From Candidatus Firestonebacteria bacterium RIFOXYA2_FULL_40_8 (GTDB taxonomy: Bacteria > Oederibacteriota > D2-FULL-39-29), in assembly GCA_001778355.1 (NCBI GenBank), contig MFGS01000043.1, positions 2,706 through 12,183 of the forward strand: a stretch of 9,478 bases of DNA, written 5' to 3'. Both the position numbers and the translations under genes were made by a program. Below, piece by piece: positions 6,200 to 9,478 of this stretch. Every line of letters begins with the position of its first letter. Within the stretch, counting starts at the first letter, position 1. Below the pieces are notes generated by a model. It did not search any database and was not told where the DNA came from. It saw only the letters and a list, made by a program, of their open reading frames with translations.

Positions 6200-8212
6200 A
6201 TGATCGTAAGGAGAAATTTCGTAACGGAGTTTGTAATAATTTTCATTCTACTGTTATGCTGTTTATACGGAGAAGGAACGGAAGAAGATCTTTTGTTTCG
6301 GGATATACCGACAATTTATGCTGCCGGGAAGATCGAACAGAAAATATCTGAAGCTGCCGCTTCCGTGACGGTAATAGATAGAGTTGAAATAAATAGATGG
6401 GGGTATACAAAACTAAGTGATGTTCTCAGCATGGTTACCGGACTTTATATAAACAATGATAGGAATTATTATTACCTGGGAGTAAGGGGCTTTCTTACTC
6501 CCGGTGATTACTGCAGCAGGACACTTGTGACTGTTGATGGACAGGTTATGAACGATGTTCTTTACGGTACCGGTTTTTTTAACAACGAAGTAGATTTAGG
6601 TTTTGTTAAAAAAATAGAAATTATTAAAGGGCCGGGTTCTGCTCTTTACGGTTCCAATGCAATGTTTGCTGTTATTAATATAGTTACAGTTGATTATGAG
6701 AAAAGTAAAGAATTTTCGGCAAGCATCGTTGCCGGAAGTTTTAGTACAGCGGGAGGCAGTTTTAGTTTTAATAAGAATTTTGGAGATGGAAAAAAAATAT
6801 TTCTCGGTATCAGCGGAAACCATATGGAAGGGCAAGATCTTTATTTTAGCGAATATGACACACCCTTAAATAATAACGGTATATTCTCGGGTGGCGATAA
6901 ATCCAGAGAGTACAACATTGTCTTAAAAGGGGCGATTGGGGATTTATCCTTAAAAGGAATAATTGATTTAAAAACAAAATATCTGCCTACCGGAGAGTAC
7001 GGTACGATATTCAATGATAATAGAAGCAAGACAATAGATAATAAATATTTATTTTCTATTGAATATGCTCCACGTCTGGATTTAGATAAGACACTGCATA
7101 TTATTGCTTATAATTTTAACTATTTCTATCATGGGGACTATTTTCTCAGCTATTCGGATTCCATCGGTAATCCTTACGTTGAGAAAAATACTGATGATGC
7201 TTTTGATAATCATTATGGGTTGCAAGCCAAACTTGACTGGCAAACAAAAGAAAATATATTTATTTCAGGCGTTGAATTAAGGAATGATTATAATCTTGTT
7301 CAGAAAAACTACGATTTTGGGCTTACTGACACTGCTTTGTTCTTAGATTATTTAAATGATGTCAGGTCGGGTTATGTTCTGTCTTCATATGCTCAAGATA
7401 TCTTCAATATTCTTCCTGAAGCCTCTATTACCGCCGGGGCAAGGTATGATTATTATAATAACTTTGGAGGGACTTTTAATCCGAGATTGGGTTTAATTCT
7501 CACGCCTGTGAAAGGGGCTGCTATTAAAATACTTTATGGTTCTGCATTTCGCGCTCCAAATGTTTACGAATTATATTACTCCACTACCACAATATTCAGG
7601 CCAAATCCGGCTCTAATACCGGAAAACATTAAAACTTATGAAATAATATTCATCAGTAATCCGGTAGAAAATACGGATGTTCAAGTATCTTTTTATAGAA
7701 CAGATATGACTGATATTATTACTCAGGTTACAACTAATGATATAGATACGATAACCGGTCTTAATTTTATTCAATACCAGAATGCTGGAAGTGTTCGTGC
7801 TTTGGGTATTGAGTTAGAAGCTGCTTATAAATCAAATACTTTCAGGAGTTCTTTTGGTGTAAATGTACAAAAAACGGAGAATTTGACGACAGGCGGAGAT
7901 GTAACGAATTCTCCGGAAGCATTAGGTAATTTTAAGATTTATCTGCCTTTGTTTGCCTCTTCGGGTGTAGGAATTGAGACATTTTTTTCAGGGAGAAGGC
8001 TTGAATTTAACCGTCCAAATTGGCTTTCTCCGTTTTTTGTTTCAAACTTTGTTATTACAAGCAAAGAAATAATTAATAATATGTCAATATCTCTTCGTGT
8101 TCAGAACGTTTTTGATGAAACCTATTCTGACCCTGTGGGCGGTAATTTCCTTCAATCATCTTTGATGCAAAACAGACGAAATTTTGTGATAAAGGCGGAG
8201 TATTCTTTTTAA
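6200..8212 (+). CDS. TonB-dependent outer-membrane receptor
   Basis: A 670-residue outer-membrane ligand-gated channel, energised by TonB-ExbBD, which is not encoded here. A signal peptide spans about residues 1-25 (MIVRR, then hydrophobic FVIIFILLL). The mature N-terminus contains EEDLLFRDIPTIYAAGKIEQ, which takes the place of a classical TonB box. The plug (about 50-165) is clear: ASVTVIDRVEINRWGY, then LSDVLSMVTGLYI, LGVRGF, LVTVDGQVMND, IEIIKGPGSALYGSNAM (IKGPG at about 142-146) and VINIVT. The rest is beta-barrel, with typical late motifs GSAFRAPNVYELYY and NVFDETY, ending in AEYSF with the terminal Phe expected of BAM substrates. Length fits a receptor without an N-terminal signalling extension. 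The plug style resembles receptors that I recall beside PF04392 binding proteins and sensor kinases in deltaproteobacteria, and the two following genes match that setting. The substrate cannot be read from the sequence. Confidence 0.93.
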   Translation: MIVRRNFVTEFVIIFILLLCCLYGEGTEEDLLFRDIPTIYAAGKIEQKISEAAASVTVIDRVEINRWGYTKLSDVLSMVTGLYINNDRNYYYLGVRGFLTPGDYCSRTLVTVDGQVMNDVLYGTGFFNNEVDLGFVKKIEIIKGPGSALYGSNAMFAVINIVTVDYEKSKEFSASIVAGSFSTAGGSFSFNKNFGDGKKIFLGISGNHMEGQDLYFSEYDTPLNNNGIFSGGDKSREYNIVLKGAIGDLSLKGIIDLKTKYLPTGEYGTIFNDNRSKTIDNKYLFSIEYAPRLDLDKTLHIIAYNFNYFYHGDYFLSYSDSIGNPYVEKNTDDAFDNHYGLQAKLDWQTKENIFISGVELRNDYNLVQKNYDFGLTDTALFLDYLNDVRSGYVLSSYAQDIFNILPEASITAGARYDYYNNFGGTFNPRLGLILTPVKGAAIKILYGSAFRAPNVYELYYSTTTIFRPNPALIPENIKTYEIIFISNPVENTDVQVSFYRTDMTDIITQVTTNDIDTITGLNFIQYQNAGSVRALGIELEAAYKSNTFRSSFGVNVQKTENLTTGGDVTNSPEALGNFKIYLPLFASSGVGIETFFSGRRLEFNRPNWLSPFFVSNFVITSKEIINNMSISLRVQNVFDETYSDPVGGNFLQSSLMQNRRNFVIKAEYSF

Positions 8213-9102
8213 TGTATAAAATATTGATTTATATTGTACTATTGGGTTTCATTTCCGGAGATGGGTTTTCTCAGCGGATTGAGATTGTTATCTCTTCTGA
8301 TGCTGCTCCGTTTATAAAAATTGCAGATAGCTATGAAGCTGCGGCAAAGAAAAAAGGTTTTTTAATAACAGGCAGACATAATCTTAAAGAAGAAGAATCT
8401 CAAAAGGTTGTGGAAAATATAAGCTTGAACAATCCGGATATTATTCTAACAGTTGGAACTAAAGCTGCCAAAATGGCAAATGAAAAGCTGCAAGGGATGA
8501 ATGTTGTCCATACGGCAATACTAAATCCTGAGGAGTTTATGTCTGCCAAAAGTCGTTTTATTTCATTAAATCTGAAAGAAGATGAGAAATTCAAGAGGAT
8601 ATTAGATTATTTTAGCAATTTTAAGCGATGCGGGATACTGTATTCAGCTAAGACAGAAAAATTAGTTATTGATATTAAGGCTATTTGTGAAAAACTTGGG
8701 ATTGCGGTTTCTGCGGTAGAGATTAATGATTCGAAAGAAATTAGCAGTGTTGTTGATAATCTAAAAGGAAGTATTGATTTTCTGTATATGGTTGCGGATA
8801 CCGATATTTATAACTCGAAAGTAATACAGGAATTTCTTAAAAATTCCATTAAAGACGGAATACCTGTAGTAGGGCTTTCTGAAAACTATACAAAAGGAGG
8901 GGCTTTAATATCTTTTGATTGTGATTATGAGGATTTGGGGTTACAAGCTGCCGAGCTGACAGAGATGGTATTTAAAGAGAAAAACTTAATTCGCAAAGAT
9001 TCACCAAGAAAAATAGTATATTCCCTGAATAAGCATGTTGCGGAAATTCTGGATGTAATTATAAGTCCGGATGTATTAAATAATGCTAAAGAGGTTTACT
9101 AG
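8212..9102 (+). CDS. Periplasmic substrate-binding protein, ABC-type PF04392/COG2984-like
   Basis: A 296-residue exported binding protein. Residues about 1-21 look like a signal peptide (MYK, then ILIYIVLLGFISG, with cleavage near FSQ); there is no lipobox cysteine. The two-lobe fold of this family is suggested by an N-terminal lobe ending in NPDIILTVGTKAAK (DIILTVGT at 76-83), a hinge region, and a second lobe with GSIDFLYMVADTDIYN and IPVVGLSENYTKGGALISF followed by D-Y-E-D-L-G-L-Q-A-A. These are typical of the COG2984 group, some of which bind aromatic amino acids, but ligand residues are not clear here. The ATG overlaps the receptor stop by one base (TAATG), with GGAG eleven bases upstream. 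No permease or ATPase gene is adjacent within the window. Position between a TonB receptor and a membrane sensor suggests it may deliver ligand for sensing rather than import; that is inference. Confidence 0.85.
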   Translation: MYKILIYIVLLGFISGDGFSQRIEIVISSDAAPFIKIADSYEAAAKKKGFLITGRHNLKEEESQKVVENISLNNPDIILTVGTKAAKMANEKLQGMNVVHTAILNPEEFMSAKSRFISLNLKEDEKFKRILDYFSNFKRCGILYSAKTEKLVIDIKAICEKLGIAVSAVEINDSKEISSVVDNLKGSIDFLYMVADTDIYNSKVIQEFLKNSIKDGIPVVGLSENYTKGGALISFDCDYEDLGLQAAELTEMVFKEKNLIRKDSPRKIVYSLNKHVAEILDVIISPDVLNNAKEVY

Positions 9103-9478
9103 TGAGATTAACTCTAATTCCTAAAATCATTCTTACGGTCATAATATTTGTAGTAGTTTCAATGACGGTTATAATTATCTTTAATGTTACATATGACGTG
9201 AATGATTACAATGAAGATCTTGATGAAAAGATGAATATGTTGTCAACCAATATATCTGACAATATATCATATTTTGTCCTGGTTGGTGACAAAACCCATA
9301 TTGACAGGATATCGGAAAGCGCATTGCTCCAAAAAGATATTATTTCCTGTCGAGTTACTGACAAATTCGGAAAAGAAATGTTCTCGAAAAAAAATAATAT
9401 ATCAGGTCCGGCGCGTACAGTTACTGCTGAAATATCCGCAGAGTTGACTGAAAAAGGTGAAGAGCATGATGATTTGTT
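9102..9478 (+). CDS. Membrane-anchored sensor protein, N-terminus only (CHASE8-like)
   Basis: The gene starts at a GTG that overlaps the previous stop by one base (TAGTG), with AGAGG seven bases upstream; it runs off the right edge after 125 codons, so its output domain is unseen. Residues 2-8 are basic and short, residues about 9-27 form one transmembrane helix (IILTVIIFVVVS, then MTVIIIF), and the remainder should lie in the periplasm. The stretch LSTNISDNISYFVLVGDKTHI (47-67), then a helix, then DIISCRVTDKFGKEMFSKK (79-97) has the pattern of CHASE8-type periplasmic sensor domains: a helix with asymmetric hydrophobics, a G-D turn, a second helix, then a 'V-x-D-x-x-G-K' hairpin. Such domains usually precede HAMP and a histidine kinase, GGDEF or chemoreceptor output. 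Coupling to the receptor and binding-protein genes suggests it reads their ligand. CHASE8 assignment is by eye; membrane sensor is more certain. Confidence 0.75.
   Translation, partial: MRLTLIPKIILTVIIFVVVSMTVIIIFNVTYDVNDYNEDLDEKMNMLSTNISDNISYFVLVGDKTHIDRISESALLQKDIISCRVTDKFGKEMFSKKNNISGPARTVTAEISAELTEKGEEHDDL

Noticed and set aside
8212..9102. Part of a complete ABC importer
   Set aside because: No permease or ATPase gene is next to it; the following gene has a single N-terminal membrane helix and a periplasmic domain, unlike a permease.

Overview
The window is AT-rich bacterial DNA with six protein-coding genes, all on the + strand and tightly packed. A TonB-dependent outer-membrane receptor implies a cell with an outer membrane. 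A large secreted protein ending in a FlgD-like Ig module, after Kelch and Ig/FnIII-like repeats, is a style I associate with uncultivated Gram-negative lineages such as Elusimicrobiota or Firestonebacteria. That taxonomic guess is weak and rests on protein style alone. I see no tRNA, rRNA, CRISPR array, transposase or attachment site.

Layout. (1) 2-592: the 3' part of a HEAT-repeat gene that runs in from the left edge. (2) 589-4011: a 1140-residue exported protein with a six-blade Kelch propeller, four Ig/FnIII-like modules, a calcium-loop-containing module and a FlgD-like C-terminus; it overlaps gene 1 by ATGA. (3) 4165-6186 (possible longer start at 4057): one polypeptide joining a CpaE/TadZ-like MinD-type domain to a complete CpaF/TadA secretion ATPase. 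(4) 6200-8212: a TonB-dependent receptor. (5) 8212-9102: a periplasmic binding protein of the PF04392/COG2984 type. (6) 9102 to the right edge: the N-terminus of a membrane-anchored sensor protein.

Genes 4, 5 and 6 are chained by one-base stop/start overlaps (TAATG, TAGTG) and look like one transcription unit. The likely logic is that ligand crosses or binds at the outer membrane, is bound in the periplasm by an SBP without visible ABC partners, and is reported to a transmembrane sensor. Gene 3 is the most unusual gene. Two Tad-pilus proteins are normally separate; here they are fused, the MinD-like half has lost its Walker lysine while the CpaF half keeps all its motifs, and no other tad gene lies nearby. 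Its start has no clear Shine-Dalgarno sequence and sits where a sigma70-like promoter would place +1, so a leaderless message is possible. No gene-free stretch exceeds 300 bases; the longest gap is 4012-4164.
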